In this document: positions 63,111-64,000 of the stretch, in pieces
Layout: every line of letters starts with the position of its first letter
How positions within the stretch are numbered: the stretch's first letter is position 1
NCBI GenBank assembly: GCA_021561035.1
Contig: CP067346.1
Location: forward strand, 2,511,001 to 2,575,000
Length of the DNA: 64,000 bases
Source of the DNA: Clostridioides sp. ES-S-0054-01
Lineage (GTDB): Bacteria > Bacillota > Clostridia > Peptostreptococcales > Peptostreptococcaceae
Direction of reading: 5' to 3'
Notes under the pieces: generated by a model
What the model was told of the DNA's origin: nothing
The model's database searches: none
What the model saw: the letters and a program-made list of their open reading frames with translations, nothing else
Translations under genes and position numbers: made by a program

Positions 63111-63932
63111 TTAAGAACTAAGGGATTCTTTTAACTCTAAGAATTTATAAATTGCCTTTGCAACTCCACTATCTTGATTGGTAGCTGTAACATAATCAGC
63201 TTCTTGTTTAATTAATTCTTCTGCATTTCCCATAGCTACTCCAAGACCAGCAAACTTTATCATTTCTATATCGTTATAATTATCTCCAAATGCAATTATA
63301 TCTTCTCTATCTATGTTCAGTTTTTCAGCTAAAATTTTAACTGCATTACCTTTATCAACACCTTCATTCATAACTTCAATATTATTTGGCCATGAAGAAG
63401 TTATCTTTATTCCTTGAACTTTTCTTAATTCTTTTCTTATTTCATCCAAAATAGATGGGTTTTTTTCTTCTATAATTACAAATTTTAGTATATCTTTTTT
63501 AAAGATTTCTTCTCTCAAATCATCTTTTATAATTACTTCTGTCTCAGAGCCTAAAAATACACTTAATCTCTCTTCAATTCCTTCTATTTTTTTTGAAAGC
63601 ATAGAATCTATACTATTACATTGATAGTAAATATCGTATTTATCTAATACATCTAAGATATTTAAACATGTTGTTGTATCAATCTTATTTGAATATATTA
63701 TATTTCCATTTTGCTCTCTTATTAATGAACCATTACAAGCTATTATTGGCATGTCTTCTTTAAGAAAATCTACATTGCATTTAGCTGAATCGAAGGCTCT
63801 TCCTGTTGCTAAAGTTACATTAACACCACTTTTTATAACTTTTTGTAGTGCAGTTTTATTTTCATCTGTAACTTTATGATTATTGCCTAATAAAGTTCCA
63901 TCCATATCTGTTACAATTAATTTATATCCCAT
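63111..63932 (-). CDS. Cof-type HAD family phosphatase
   Basis: 273 aa. HAD motif I D-M-D-G-T-L, motif II T-L-A-T-G-R, motif III Lys in E-G-V-D-K-G-N-A-V and motif IV G-D-N-Y-N-D-I-E-M: a class IIB (Cof/YidA) sugar-phosphate or nucleotide phosphatase. Substrate unknown. ATG at 63932. It ends just upstream of the argH promoter. Confidence 0.92.
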   Translation of the reverse strand: MGYKLIVTDMDGTLLGNNHKVTDENKTALQKVIKSGVNVTLATGRAFDSAKCNVDFLKEDMPIIACNGSLIREQNGNIIYSNKIDTTTCLNILDVLDKYDIYYQCNSIDSMLSKKIEGIEERLSVFLGSETEVIIKDDLREEIFKKDILKFVIIEEKNPSILDEIRKELRKVQGIKITSSWPNNIEVMNEGVDKGNAVKILAEKLNIDREDIIAFGDNYNDIEMIKFAGLGVAMGNAEELIKQEADYVTATNQDSGVAKAIYKFLELKESLSS

Positions 63933-64000
63933 AATCCAACTCCATAACTTTTTATTGTATACTTATATTTCCTTAATATAGTCTAAAGAATTACCCTTAT

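Overview
The window comes from a low-GC, endospore-forming Firmicute that makes selenocysteine. Gene content, gene order and coding style point to Clostridioides difficile or a very close relative (Peptostreptococcaceae). I base this on recognising the loci, not on a database match. Most of the window is chromosomal core, with accessory blocks at both ends.

Left end (1-6.9 kb): the head of a leftward type I CRISPR-Cas operon (cas6, then the start of the next cas gene). A separate small-peptide transcription unit lies in front of it. Then come an orphan MsmK/MalK-type sugar ABC ATPase with a PucR-like regulator, an MFS exporter, a ROK glucokinase, and a gene-free 950 bp that holds a promoter-driven structured RNA. 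Core block (6.9-25.8 kb, mostly leftward): hrcA-grpE-dnaK-dnaJ behind one CIRCE element, hemW, an amino-acid permease, a CCA-adding enzyme, lepA, the sporulation genes gpr and spoIIP with a small membrane protein, an alpha/beta hydrolase with its repressor, rpsT (rightward), holA and a ComEC channel protein.

Middle (25.8-42.8 kb): an Eis-like acetyltransferase and a DUF2156 protein; a stand-alone ComEC-type metallo-beta-lactamase lipoprotein; tcdA; the tRNA for selenocysteine; a 3D-domain wall protein; ung; a divergent NusG-II/ApbE pair that shares a long palindrome; a fructose-type PTS (IIA, IIB, IIC) with its PRD regulator, flanked by peptidases and a PatB-like lyase; and manA.

Selenium block (42.8-50.9 kb): a large orphan sensor kinase, then selD-selA-selB transcribed leftward. 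selD is itself a selenoprotein gene: codon 17 is UGA, followed by a perfect bacterial SECIS hairpin. Together with the tRNA-Sec at 30 kb, the window carries the complete selenocysteine insertion machinery. ComEA and a D-Ala-D-Ala carboxypeptidase follow.

Right end (51-64 kb): a Fur-controlled DUF2325 gene, and a leftward glycoside operon (binding protein, two permeases, GH130 phosphorylase, LacI repressor, GH13 glucosidase, DUF1861). That operon ends in a decayed ROK-kinase pseudogene and has no ATPase of its own. It is followed by argH behind what looks like a truncated T-box leader, and a HAD phosphatase. Several start codons were moved downstream where the nominal first codon (often GTG or TTG) lies inside the Shine-Dalgarno sequence.
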